Source: an uncultured Eubacteriales bacterium
GTDB taxonomy: Bacteria; Bacillota; Clostridia; Oscillospirales; Oscillospiraceae
NCBI GenBank assembly: GCA_900319695.1
Contig: ONPN01000001.1
Span: forward strand, 99,713 to 163,712
Direction: 5' to 3'
DNA length: 64,000 nucleotides
Shown here piece by piece: positions 53,474 to 60,130 of this stretch (within the stretch, counting starts at the first letter, position 1; each line of letters starts with the position of its first letter). The position numbers were made by a program, and so were the translations under genes. The notes beneath the pieces were generated by a model. The model saw only the letters and a list, made by a program, of their open reading frames with translations. It made no database searches and had not been told where the DNA came from.

Positions 53474-53531
53474 CAAAAAAAATCACGCCCCTTTCGGGAC
53501 GTGATCTCTATATCGATTGTCAGGATCGATA
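53474..53531 (-). terminator. Conserved two-hairpin 3' UTR of array gene 4
   Basis: Going downstream from the gene: ATATCGAT-CCTGACA-ATCGATAT (first hairpin), then ATCACGTCCCGAAAGGGGCGTGAT with TTTTTTTT. The pair of hairpins recurs after array genes 5 to 10. Confidence 0.85.
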
Positions 53532-53566
53532 TGTTTGTTGGTTCTTTGCGCCTCAGCCAATACCGC

Positions 53567-54082
53567 CTACGGCACGGCAGGCATCTGCGCAAGGGTGCTG
53601 GCCACTACGGCGGCGACGCTCGCATCGAGCTTCGCGATTTCGGCGTCGATGTTCTCATCGATCTTGTCGCACTGCTCAATGTACTTGTTGATGGTGTCCG
53701 TTCTGGCGGCGGAGACTACATTATTGTACATTTTGGTAATATTTTTCCCCCACGCATTGAACAGGCCCTCGGCGCTGAAACGATAGTCATAGCTGTGCAT
53801 CTTTTTCCATGCAGTTTTAAATAATTTGTTGCTAGATGCTTCCAATGCTGCTGTACGGGCATTGGAGTCTTTGGCAAACTGATCGCCCATACTCTTGAAC
53901 ATGTCAGAGATGGTGACGAGAGCAGTCTTGCCGAAGTAATCGCCGTACGCGGCGTACAGGTGATTCATCTGATCAACAGCGGGCTTGAGGTCAATTTTCT
54001 CGGGTAAGTCTGCGAATGCGAAAGTAGGTATGACGCTGACGAACAGCATCACGCAAAGAACCAGTGCAAGCAGTTTCTTCAT
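53567..54082 (-). CDS. Secreted protein 4 of the array
   Basis: 171 residues, ATG behind AAGGAGGA. Signal peptide (LVLCVMLFVSVIPTFAFA), then LPEKIDLKPAVDQMNHLYAAYG, shared almost exactly with protein 5. The middle is basic and variable (NKLFKTAWKKMHSYD). FSAEGLFNAWGKNIT matches the YEGLY block of proteins 2 and 3. The C-terminus is a helix ending STLAQMPAVP. Promoter TTGACT, 17 bp, TATATT at 54135-54163, with a TGAAATAAACTC box just upstream of -35. Confidence 0.82.
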   Translation of the reverse strand: MKKLLALVLCVMLFVSVIPTFAFADLPEKIDLKPAVDQMNHLYAAYGDYFGKTALVTISDMFKSMGDQFAKDSNARTAALEASSNKLFKTAWKKMHSYDYRFSAEGLFNAWGKNITKMYNNVVSAARTDTINKYIEQCDKIDENIDAEIAKLDASVAAVVASTLAQMPAVP

Positions 54083-54134
54083 AGGCTATTTCCTCCTTGA
54101 AAGTTTTAGGCAGAATACCTGCCTACACAGTGCT

Positions 54135-54163
54135 AATATACCCTAATATATACTGAAAGTCAA
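54135..54163 (-). promoter_or_regulatory. Promoter of array gene 4
   Basis: TTGACT (54158-54163), 17 bp, TATATT (54135-54140). Upstream of -35 lies AACAATTATGAAATAAACTC, the shared AT-rich box. Confidence 0.75.
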
Positions 54164-54181
54164 GAGTTTATTTCATAATTG

Positions 54182-54829
54182 TTAAGTAACCGCCGTAAAA
54201 AAATCACGCCCCTTTCGGGACGTGATCTCTATATCGATTGTCAGGATCGATATGTTTGTTGGTTCTTTGCGCCTCAGCCAATACCGCCTACGGCACACTA
54301 CGGCGGCCATGCTCGCCTCGAGCTTCGCGCTCTCGGCGGCGATGTTCTCATTGATCTTGGCTTCAGTCTCTACGTACTTGGCAATCGTGTCTTCTTTAAC
54401 ACCGGCGCGAACATGGTCGTACCAAACAGTAATGGGAATACCAATCAGCTTGAAGATGCCTTCGGGGCTGTATCCAACGCCGTTGGCAACAGTGACCAAA
54501 CCGTTGTCAAATAAAACATTGGGAACCCTGTTCCAGATGCCTTTAAAAGTGTCGTCCACGCCTGTGGCTCCCTCCGCTTTGGGCGCCTTCATGGCATTCG
54601 CGCGGGCCTTGGAGTCCTTGGGGAACAGCTCAGCCAGACTTTGGAAGCCTTTATAGGTGTTGGCGATGTCGGATTTGACAGCGAACGCACCATAGGCGTG
54701 GTACAGGTGATTCATCTGATCAACAGCGTTCTTGAGGTCAATTTTCTCGGGTAAGTCTGCGAATGCGGAAGTAGGTATGACGCTGACGAACAGCATCACG
54801 CAAAGAACCAGTGCAAGCAGTTTCTTCAT
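54182..54829 (-). CDS. Secreted protein 5 of the array, C-terminus frameshifted by a 28-nt deletion
   Basis: 215 residues. Signal peptide and LPEKIDLKNAVDQMNHLYHAYG as in protein 4, then its own middle and YSPEGIFKLIGIPIT. The DNA near the 3' end (54290-54310) matches gene 4 except that 28 nt are missing after GTAGTG on the minus strand. The normal end (ASTLAQMPAVP in gene 4) is lost. The frame instead reads through the 3' UTR hairpins, adding about 37 unrelated basic residues (CRRRYWLRRKEPTNIS...) until a stop past the terminator. The protein may be degraded or non-functional. Confidence 0.8.
   Translation of the reverse strand: MKKLLALVLCVMLFVSVIPTSAFADLPEKIDLKNAVDQMNHLYHAYGAFAVKSDIANTYKGFQSLAELFPKDSKARANAMKAPKAEGATGVDDTFKGIWNRVPNVLFDNGLVTVANGVGYSPEGIFKLIGIPITVWYDHVRAGVKEDTIAKYVETEAKINENIAAESAKLEASMAAVVCRRRYWLRRKEPTNISILTIDIEITSRKGRDFFTAVT
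54197..54252 (-). terminator. Two-hairpin 3' UTR of array gene 5
   Basis: Same as that of gene 4 (nearly identical sequence), but here lying inside the extended reading frame because of the frameshift. Confidence 0.8.
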
Positions 54830-54880
54830 AGGCTATATCCTCCTTGTAATTTTAGACGGAATAACCGTCTATACAATGGT

Positions 54881-54909
54881 AATATACCCCTATTTACGTT
54901 GAATGTCAA
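54881..54909 (-). promoter_or_regulatory. Promoter of array gene 5
   Basis: TTGACA (54904-54909), 17 bp, TATATT (54881-54886), with AACAATTATGAAACAAAGCC upstream. Confidence 0.75.
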
Positions 54910-54977
54910 GGCTTTGTTTCATAATTGTTAAGTAACTTGTTGCCCTATATGCCTTCCCCTCGAGGGGAAGGCAGGGC

Positions 54978-55036
54978 AAAAAAACAACACACTCCCCCTT
55001 CGGGGAGTGTGCGGCTTTATCGATTGTCAGGATCGA
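54978..55036 (-). terminator. Two-hairpin 3' UTR of array gene 6
   Basis: TCGATCCTGACAATCGA hairpin, then CACACTCCCCGAAGGGGGAGTG-type terminator stem with TTGTTTTTTTG. Confidence 0.8.
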
Positions 55037-55058
55037 CAGGGTTTAAGTTCTTTGCAGA

Positions 55059-55604
55059 TCAGTTCCAGCCAGCGGGAGCGGTGACGGTGGGGATGTTGTT
55101 CTCCGCATTCGCGATCGCGCCGGTGATGGTGCCGTTGTTCACGTTGCCGAGATTGCCCTTATACTGGCCGACGTAGGCTTTGCCGAAATAATTCCAAAAT
55201 TCGGTAGCCAGCGCAACGAGAGTACTGTCATTGAGCACCATCTTTTGTTTTCCATTTATTGTCATAATACTCTTTTTGGCCGGAATGAGCTTGCCTGTCT
55301 CATCAAACTTGGCTTTTTGGTACCCCTCATAAAGCTGCTTGAACGCCAACGGCAGCGCAACATAAAGGACCATATTATTCTCAATCAGTTCGGGGAATGC
55401 TTCGGTGAAGCCGTTGTAGAGGCCGACAACCTTTCTCATCCCATCATACTTCTGGATGGCGCCGTAGTAGTGGTTAGCCTGCTTAACAATGGGGTACAGG
55501 TCGATCCTGGCGGCGGTTTCAGCTTCGGGAAGCTGAGCAAACGCGGTGACGGAAATGCCGCAAATCATCACAAGGCAAAGAACCAGTGCAAGCAGTTTCT
55601 TCAT
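55059..55604 (-). CDS. Secreted protein 6 of the array
   Basis: 181 residues, ATG behind AGGAGGAT. Signal peptide (LVLCLVMICGISVTAFA), then RIDLYPIVKQANHYYGAI, a variable centre with VVGLYNGFTEAFPELIE, LATEFWNYFGKAYVGQY and the C-terminal block TITGAIANAENNIPTVTAPAGWN. Blocks are shared with protein 7 (ends) but the centre differs widely. Promoter at 55663-55691. Function unknown; cell-exterior location expected. Confidence 0.82.
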   Translation of the reverse strand: MKKLLALVLCLVMICGISVTAFAQLPEAETAARIDLYPIVKQANHYYGAIQKYDGMRKVVGLYNGFTEAFPELIENNMVLYVALPLAFKQLYEGYQKAKFDETGKLIPAKKSIMTINGKQKMVLNDSTLVALATEFWNYFGKAYVGQYKGNLGNVNNGTITGAIANAENNIPTVTAPAGWN

Positions 55605-55662
55605 TTTATATATCCTCCTAAAAATTCATGTGAGGAGTTTCAGCTTCTCTTCATGTAAGTTT

Positions 55663-55691
55663 AATATACTTTATTTTTTCGGCTTTGTCAA
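55663..55691 (-). promoter_or_regulatory. Promoter of array gene 6
   Basis: TTGACA (55686-55691), 17 bp, TATATT (55663-55668). The box upstream contains the perfect palindrome AGAAATAATTTCT in the form GAAATAATTTC. Confidence 0.75.
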
Positions 55692-55725
55692 GAAATTATT
55701 TCAAAATGATTAAATCGCGGCGACG

Positions 55726-55796
55726 GCGACACCTCATCCGTCACGGCGCTCGCGGGGGATCGCGCCGCGACACCTTCCCCTCCAGGGGAAGGCAGA
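55726..55796. repeat. Fragment of the palindrome-ended interspersed repeat
   Basis: Contains GTCACGGCGCTCGCG...CGCGCCGCGACA and CTTCCCCTCCAGGGGAAG, matching one end of the element at 1870-2016. Confidence 0.55.
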
Positions 55797-55797
55797 G

Positions 55798-55855
55798 AAA
55801 AAGAACACACTCCCCTTTCGGGGAGTGTGCGGATTGATCGATTGTCAGGATCGAG
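55798..55855 (-). terminator. Two-hairpin 3' UTR of array gene 7
   Basis: CTCGATCCTGACAATCGAT hairpin, then CACACTCCCCGAAAGGGGAGTGTG with TTCTTTTTC. Confidence 0.8.
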
Positions 55856-55876
55856 CGTATTCAGCTTCTCTGCAAA

Positions 55877-56491
55877 TCAGCCCGGCACAGGTCCCCAGCC
55901 CGCGGGAGCGGTGACGGTGGGCATGTTGTTCTCCGCATTCGCGATCGCGCCGGTGATGGTGCCGCTGTTCGCGTTGCCGAGATTGCCGTCAAACTCGCCG
56001 GCGTAAGCGTTGGCGAATCTGTCCCAAATCACGGAAACGAGCATGTTGATCGTGTTGCTGTCGCTCACGATTTTCTCGTGGGTTTCCTCATTTTCTACGG
56101 TAGGCAGAATCAGCTCGCCTGTATTCGGATCGAACCCAGCTTCCTTGAACACTAAAAACATTCCTTCAAGCGCATACATGGCGCCGTGAAGCGACTTGTT
56201 ATTTTGAAGCAGCTCGTGGAAAGCCTCGGCAAAGCCGTTGTAGAGGTTGACAGTCTTCCTCATGACGTCGTTCACGCGGAGAGCGCCGTAGTAGTGGTTG
56301 GCCTGCTTAACAATGGGGTACAGGTCGATCCTGGCGGCGGTGTTGGAGCCGCCGGGGCTGCCGAGGCTGCCGGGGTCCCTGACAGTGTTGTTGTTGATGA
56401 AGCTGGGGTCGTTGGTGCTTTTAGCGAAAGCGGCGACGGAGATGCTGCCGATCATGGCGAGGCAGAGAAGCAGCGCAAGCAGTTTCTTCAT
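55877..56491 (-). CDS. Secreted protein 7 of the array
   Basis: 204 residues, longest intact member. Signal peptide (LLLCLAMIGSISVAAFA), then an extra Gly/Asn/Pro-rich linker (residues ~24-52, with DPGSLGSPGGSN) before RIDLYPIVKQANHYYGAL. NLYNGFAEAFHELLQ, IWDRFANAYAGEF and TITGAIANAENNMPTVTAPAGW follow the family pattern. It is closest to protein 6. Promoter at 56539-56567. Confidence 0.82.
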   Translation of the reverse strand: MKKLLALLLCLAMIGSISVAAFAKSTNDPSFINNNTVRDPGSLGSPGGSNTAARIDLYPIVKQANHYYGALRVNDVMRKTVNLYNGFAEAFHELLQNNKSLHGAMYALEGMFLVFKEAGFDPNTGELILPTVENEETHEKIVSDSNTINMLVSVIWDRFANAYAGEFDGNLGNANSGTITGAIANAENNMPTVTAPAGWGPVPG

Positions 56492-56538
56492 TTACCTATC
56501 CTCCTTCAAAGCTATGAGCTTGCATACCCTATATGGAT

Positions 56539-56567
56539 AATATATCCTTTTCATCCCGCTTTGTCAA
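56539..56567 (-). promoter_or_regulatory. Promoter of array gene 7
   Basis: TTGACA (56562-56567), 17 bp, TATATT (56539-56544). The shared upstream box is weak here. Confidence 0.7.
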
Positions 56568-56679
56568 GAATGAGTTACGAATTTATTACATATACGTTAC
56601 AGCAAAGCCTTCCCCTCAAGGGGAAGGCTTTTGCGCCGGTCTATATGGCTTTCTCTAAAAAAAGGGGGGAAGGCATGGC

Positions 56680-56742
56680 AAAAAAGAACACACTCCCCTT
56701 TCGGGGAGTGTGCGGCTTTATCGATTGTCAGGATCGATATTA
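56680..56742 (-). terminator. Two-hairpin 3' UTR of array gene 8
   Basis: TATCGATCCTGACAATCGATA hairpin followed by CACACTCCCCGAAAGGGGAGTGTG and TTCTTTTTTG. Confidence 0.8.
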
Positions 56743-56759
56743 CTCAGGTTCTTTGCTGA

Positions 56760-57263
56760 TCACTCACGCTGATTGTCGAACGCAGCGGGAGCGGTGACAG
56801 TGGGGATAGACAGCTCAGCACCTGCGATCGCAGCGGTGACCGAGCCGTCATAATAAGAGACTTGGAACGGAGCCGGATACATGTACACGCCGACGAATTC
56901 GTTGCCGAGAGTCCACCAGATCCGGGCGAGGGCGTAGTCGAGATCCATATTTTCCGGGATAAGGAGGCCGCCGGTCTCTACGTCAACAGGAACCTGTTTG
57001 TACATATAGTAGAACGACATAAGCCGATTAGTAGCGCCGGTTCTCTCAATCAGCTTGGGAAAAGCCGCTCCAAAGCCGTTGCAGAGATCAACCGTCAGCT
57101 TGGTGAATCCATACGACTGGAGCTTGCCGTATAAGTGATTGGCCTGCTGAACGATGGGATGCAGATCGATGCCGGAATCGGAACCGCCACCCCTGGCAAA
57201 CGCGGTGACGGACATGCTGCAGAGCATGGCGACGCAGAGAAGCAGCGCAAGCAGTTTTTTCAT
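56760..57263 (-). CDS. Secreted protein 8 of the array
   Basis: 167 residues from ATG 57263 behind AAGGAGGAT; the open frame starts upstream but the MKKLLALLLC start is family-typical. Signal peptide, then SGIDLHPIVQQANHLYGKL, LCNGFGAAFPKLIE, LARIWWTLGNEFVGVY and ELSIPTVTAPAAF. The centre (NRLMSFYYMYKQVPVD) is unlike its neighbours. One cysteine in the mature part. Its promoter is far upstream (57482-57510), leaving a ~210-nt leader that contains the interspersed repeat at 57353-57462. Confidence 0.82.
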   Translation of the reverse strand: MKKLLALLLCVAMLCSMSVTAFARGGGSDSGIDLHPIVQQANHLYGKLQSYGFTKLTVDLCNGFGAAFPKLIERTGATNRLMSFYYMYKQVPVDVETGGLLIPENMDLDYALARIWWTLGNEFVGVYMYPAPFQVSYYDGSVTAAIAGAELSIPTVTAPAAFDNQRE

Positions 57264-57352
57264 TTGAAGTATCCTCCTTAAATCTTCACGCAAATGTCGC
57301 ATCTGTTTTGTGTGTAATACTGTTCACTGATTAAATGCTTCATTTTATCGGT

Positions 57353-57462
57353 GAGGCACCGCGCAAATGCGCGTTGCCAGTTTTGCGCCATGTTGCGCAA
57401 AACTCGTCTCATGCAAGACACCGACGCGCTGCGCGCTATAAAACGCTTTTCAAGCGTTTTAA
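57353..57462. repeat. Interspersed hairpin repeat, copy 2, within a 5' UTR
   Basis: Homologous to 51419-51529: CGCGCAAATGCGCG hairpin, TTGCCAGTTTTGCGCCATGTTGCGCAAAAC in two halves, CGTCTCAT, CCGACGCGC, and an AAAACGCTTTTCAAGCGTTTT hairpin at the outer end. It lies between promoter and start codon of array gene 8. Confidence 0.75.
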
Positions 57463-57481
57463 CGGTGTCTGGTATAAGATT

Positions 57482-57510
57482 ACTATATTGCATCTTTTCC
57501 GCTATGTCAA
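57482..57510 (-). promoter_or_regulatory. Promoter of array gene 8
   Basis: TTGACA (57505-57510), 17 bp, TATAGT (57482-57487), with AATAATTTTGAAACAAATTC upstream. Confidence 0.75.
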
Positions 57511-57602
57511 GAATTTGTTTCAAAATTATTAAATTGCAAAAGATCCGCGTCCTGCCGCCGCGCGGCCGCGAGGGTCGCCCCTGCGGTGATGACGAGCGCG
57601 CG

Positions 57603-57662
57603 CAAAAAAACACACTCCCCTTTCGGGGAGTGTGCAGCTTTATCGATTGTCAGGATCGATAT
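57603..57662 (-). terminator. Two-hairpin 3' UTR of array gene 9
   Basis: TATCGATCCTGACAATCGATA hairpin, then CACACTCCCCGAAAGGGGAGTGTG and TTTTTTTG. Confidence 0.85.
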
Positions 57663-57681
57663 TACTCAGGTTCTTTGCAGA

Positions 57682-58221
57682 TCAGTTGTCAACCGGGAAC
57701 GCAGTGGGAGCGGTGACCGTGGGGATCTTCTGCTCCTGAGCGGCGATCGCGCCGGTGATGGTGCCGGCAGCGGCAGCGACAGCGTCCTTGTCGCTAACAT
57801 CGGAAATGTAGCTGCCAACGAAAGCGTTACCGAGACCCCACCAAACCTGGGCGAGAGCGTAGCCGAGGGAAGCGCCATCGGGATACTTGATCTCCTTGAG
57901 CTTGCCGGTATCTTCGTCGTCAAACCCAGTCGCCTTAACAGTGTTGAAGATGGTGACGAGCTTATTCAGAGCAGTCTGAGCATCCGTGCTGTTCTTGACC
58001 AGGGTGGGGTAAGCAGTGCTGAAGCCTTTGAACAGGCCGGCGACCGTGTTCATGATGTCATACTTCATGAGAGAGCCGTAGAAGTGGTTGGCCTGCTTCA
58101 CGGCGGGATACAGGCTGACGCCGGAAGCGGTGGAAGCGGTGCCGGCATCACCGGCGAACGCGGTGGCGGACAGGCTGAGAACCATGACGATGCAAAGAAC
58201 CAGTGCAAGCAGTTTCTTCAT
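57682..58221 (-). CDS. Secreted protein 9 of the array
   Basis: 179 residues from ATG 58221 behind AAGGAGGAT. Signal peptide (LVLCIVMVLSLSATAFA), then VSLYPAVKQANHFYGSLMKY, LFKGFSTAYPTLVKNS, VWWGLGNAFVGSYISDVSDK and TITGAIAAQEQKIPTVTAP. Very close to protein 10 over its whole length, so the two come from a recent duplication. The transcript leader has a CACGAAGGG / CCCTTACGTG hairpin shared with gene 10. Confidence 0.83.
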   Translation of the reverse strand: MKKLLALVLCIVMVLSLSATAFAGDAGTASTASGVSLYPAVKQANHFYGSLMKYDIMNTVAGLFKGFSTAYPTLVKNSTDAQTALNKLVTIFNTVKATGFDDEDTGKLKEIKYPDGASLGYALAQVWWGLGNAFVGSYISDVSDKDAVAAAAGTITGAIAAQEQKIPTVTAPTAFPVDN

Positions 58222-58279
58222 TGGATATATCCTCCTTAAAAATCTCACGTAAGGGGTTCAGGTCCCTTCGTGTGGGTTT

Positions 58280-58308
58280 ACTATACAATATCTTATATTC
58301 TTTGTCAA
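58280..58308 (-). promoter_or_regulatory. Promoter of array gene 9
   Basis: TTGACA (58303-58308), 17 bp, TATAGT (58280-58285). GAAATAATTTC palindrome directly upstream of -35. Confidence 0.78.
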
Positions 58309-58369
58309 GAAATTATTTCTAAATAATTAAATATGTGTATCGGGTTTAATCAGCTAACCCGACGTAAGC

Positions 58370-58533
58370 ACTTGCCTCCCCCAGCCGCGAAGCGGCGTCT
58401 CGGGGGGGGGGAGGTGCCCCGAAGGGGCGGAGAGGGGGACGTCTTGCAACCAGCTTGGGTGCAATCGTCGCCCCTCTCAGTCACCAGTGTGCGCACTGGT
58501 GACAGCTCCCCCCGGCGGGGGGAGCCAAGGCCC
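58370..58533. repeat. Palindrome-ended interspersed repeat, copy 3
   Basis: GCCTCCCCC...GGGGGGGAGGTGC at one end and CAGCTCCCCCCGGCGGGGGGAGCC in two parts at the other; interior CCCCTCTCAGTCACCAGTG as in copies 1 and 2. A run of ten G at ~58401-58410 may be slippage-prone. Confidence 0.75.
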
Positions 58534-58804
58534 CTTGTTTGCACATTTGCCGAGCTAAGCCGATACGCATATAATTATTTATTCGGCAATTAAATAACCG
58601 CAAATCCCTTGCAGAAACGTAAGAAATTGCCGAATTAATAATTGCCATATTTTTCGGTTGCCCCGCCAGGGGCGAGAAAAATGGCATTTAAAATCTTATT
58701 ACTCCGGCTGTACAACCCTATAGCATGGGGATATTTCATTGCCGGAGTAATAAATCGAAACGGAGCCGCGCCCTATATGCCCTCCCCTCGAGGGAAAGGC
58801 ATGG
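58534..58804. other. Hairpin-rich non-coding segment
   Basis: No credible gene. It holds a TTATTACTCCGGC inverted repeat (58696-58708 and 58741-58753, 32-nt loop), a hairpin around GTTGCCCCGCCAGGGGCGA (58657-58676) flanked by complementary TTTTTC/GAAAAA, and TTCGGCAATT / AATTGCCGAA pairs. It looks like decayed small palindromic elements. Confidence 0.6.
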
Positions 58805-58867
58805 CAAAAAAAGAACACACTCCCCTTTCGGGGAGTGTGCAGCTTTATCGATTGTCAGGATCGATAT
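58805..58867 (-). terminator. Two-hairpin 3' UTR of array gene 10
   Basis: TATCGATCCTGACAATCGATA hairpin, then CACACTCCCCGAAAGGGGAGTGTG and TTCTTTTTTTG. Confidence 0.85.
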
Positions 58868-58886
58868 TACTCAGGTTCTTTGCTGA

Positions 58887-59417
58887 TCAGCTGAGTTCGA
58901 ACGCAGTGGGAGCGGTGACCGCGGGGATCTTCTGCTCCTGAGCGGCGATCGCGCCGGTCACAGTGCCAGCAGCGGCAGCGACAGCGTCCTTGTCGCTAAC
59001 ATCGGAAATGTAGCTGCCAACGAAAGCGTTGCCGAGACCCCACCAAACCTGGGCGAGAGCGTAGCCGAGGGAACCGCCTTCCGAATACACGATCTCCTTG
59101 AGCTTGCCGGTTTCGTCGTCAAACTGAGTGCCTTTAACATCGTTGAAGATGGTGACGAGCTTATTCAGAGCAGCCTGAGCATCCTTGCTGTTCTTGACCA
59201 GGGTGGAGTAAGAAGTGCTGAAGCCTTTGAACAGGCCGGCGACCGTGTTCATGATGTCATACTTCATGAGAGAGCCGTAGAAGTGGTTGGCCTGCTTCAC
59301 GACGGGATACAGGCTGACGCCGGAAGCGGTGGAAGCGGCGGTGTTATCGGCGAACGCGGTGACGGAGAGGCTGGCGATCATGGCGATGCAAAGAACGATT
59401 GCAAGCAGTTTCTTCAT
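58887..59417 (-). CDS. Secreted protein 10 of the array
   Basis: 176 residues, ATG behind AAGGAGGAT. Signal peptide (IVLCIAMIASLSVTAFA), then VSLYPVVKQANHFYGSLMKY and the same blocks as protein 9; differences cluster at SKDAQAALN, VKGTQFDDETG and the last residues. No cysteine in the mature part. First of the array in transcription order, but every member has its own promoter and terminator, so there is no operon. Confidence 0.83.
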   Translation of the reverse strand: MKKLLAIVLCIAMIASLSVTAFADNTAASTASGVSLYPVVKQANHFYGSLMKYDIMNTVAGLFKGFSTSYSTLVKNSKDAQAALNKLVTIFNDVKGTQFDDETGKLKEIVYSEGGSLGYALAQVWWGLGNAFVGSYISDVSDKDAVAAAAGTVTGAIAAQEQKIPAVTAPTAFELS

Positions 59418-59476
59418 TTGGAATATCCTCCTTAAAAATTCTCACGTAAGGGTTTCAGGTCCCTTCGTGTGGCCAC

Positions 59477-59505
59477 AGTATACAGCGTCTTTTCCCCTTT
59501 GTCAA
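59477..59505 (-). promoter_or_regulatory. Promoter of array gene 10
   Basis: TTGACA (59500-59505), 17 bp, TATACT (59477-59482), with AATAATTTTGAAATAAACTC upstream. Confidence 0.78.
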
Positions 59506-59541
59506 GAGTTTATTTCAAAATTATTAAATCGAATTTTAAAG

Positions 59542-59574
59542 ATTTTACAAACACGGCGGGCCGGGGACGGCCCG
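59542..59574 (+). repeat. 33-bp direct repeat, left copy, flanking the RelBE module
   Basis: ATTTTACAAACACGGC then GGGCCGGGGACGGCCCG. The second half is a hairpin. A perfect copy in the same orientation is at 60131-60163. Confidence 0.9.
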
Positions 59575-59591
59575 GTTTACGGATTCCGCCA

Positions 59592-59620
59592 TTGACAGCG
59601 CCGCTTTCTTGTAGTACAAT
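59592..59620 (+). promoter_or_regulatory. Promoter of the RelBE module
   Basis: TTGACA (59592-59597), 17 bp, TACAAT (59615-59620). TGTAGT occurs twice around the -10 and may be the autorepressor site. Confidence 0.7.
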
Positions 59621-59642
59621 GTAGTCCAAGGAGGCGATTACG

Positions 59643-59870
59643 ATGTCATTTTCTATCAGATTGACGGAGGATGAACGCATGCTCGCTGAGAGCTACGCTA
59701 AAATTCACTCTTATTCCGTGTCGGAAGCCTTTAAGAGAGCCTTGTTTGAGAAGATTGAGGACGAGTACGATCTCGCGGTCGCGGAATCCGCTCACAGAGA
59801 GTATGTGGACAGCGGACGCAAGTCCACGCCTGTGCGGGATTTCTGGAGAGAGTTGGATGAAGAGGGATAA
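59643..59870 (+). CDS. RelB-type antitoxin
   Basis: 75 residues, ATG behind AAGGAGG. The N-terminus (FSIRLTEDERMLAESYAKIHSYSVSEAFKRAL in parts) is a ribbon-helix-helix DNA-binding domain. The acidic C-terminal tail (VRDFWRELDEEG) would wrap the toxin. It precedes and overlaps the toxin gene by 14 bp, the standard order for autoregulated type II modules. Confidence 0.88.
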   Translation: MSFSIRLTEDERMLAESYAKIHSYSVSEAFKRALFEKIEDEYDLAVAESAHREYVDSGRKSTPVRDFWRELDEEG

Positions 59871-60129
59871 AGTTGAAGTCTCTGAGCGCTTTAAGAGAGA
59901 GTTTCGCAAGTTGGACAGGTACACGCAGAAAATTCTCCGGGCCTGGATCGATAAAAACCTTGTTGACTGTGAAAATCCCGGAGCTTTTGGAAAAGGACTG
60001 ACCGCCAATCGCAGCGGCCAATGGCGATACCGTATAGGGGATTACCGCCTGATCTGTTCACTGGAGGACGACAAACTGGTCATTCTCGCTCTGTCTGTCG
60101 GGCACAGAAGCGAAATCTACAGGCAGTAG
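59857..60129 (+). CDS. RelE/ParE-family toxin
   Basis: 90 residues from ATG 59857. KVEVSERFKREFRKLDRYTQKIL, WIDKNLVD, GKGLTANRSGQWRYRIGDYRLIC in parts, and LVILALSVGHRSEIYR follow the RelE fold: R in WRYRIGDYR and the terminal GHR.EIY are the usual mRNA-cleavage positions. It likely cleaves ribosome-bound mRNA when free of the antitoxin. Confidence 0.9.
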   Translation: MKRDKVEVSERFKREFRKLDRYTQKILRAWIDKNLVDCENPGAFGKGLTANRSGQWRYRIGDYRLICSLEDDKLVILALSVGHRSEIYRQ

Positions 60130-60130
60130 C

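Noticed and set aside
54197-58867. The array's hairpins as riboswitches
   Set aside because: They lie after stop codons and end in T-runs, so they belong to 3' UTRs and not to leaders of the next gene, each of which has its own promoter further downstream.
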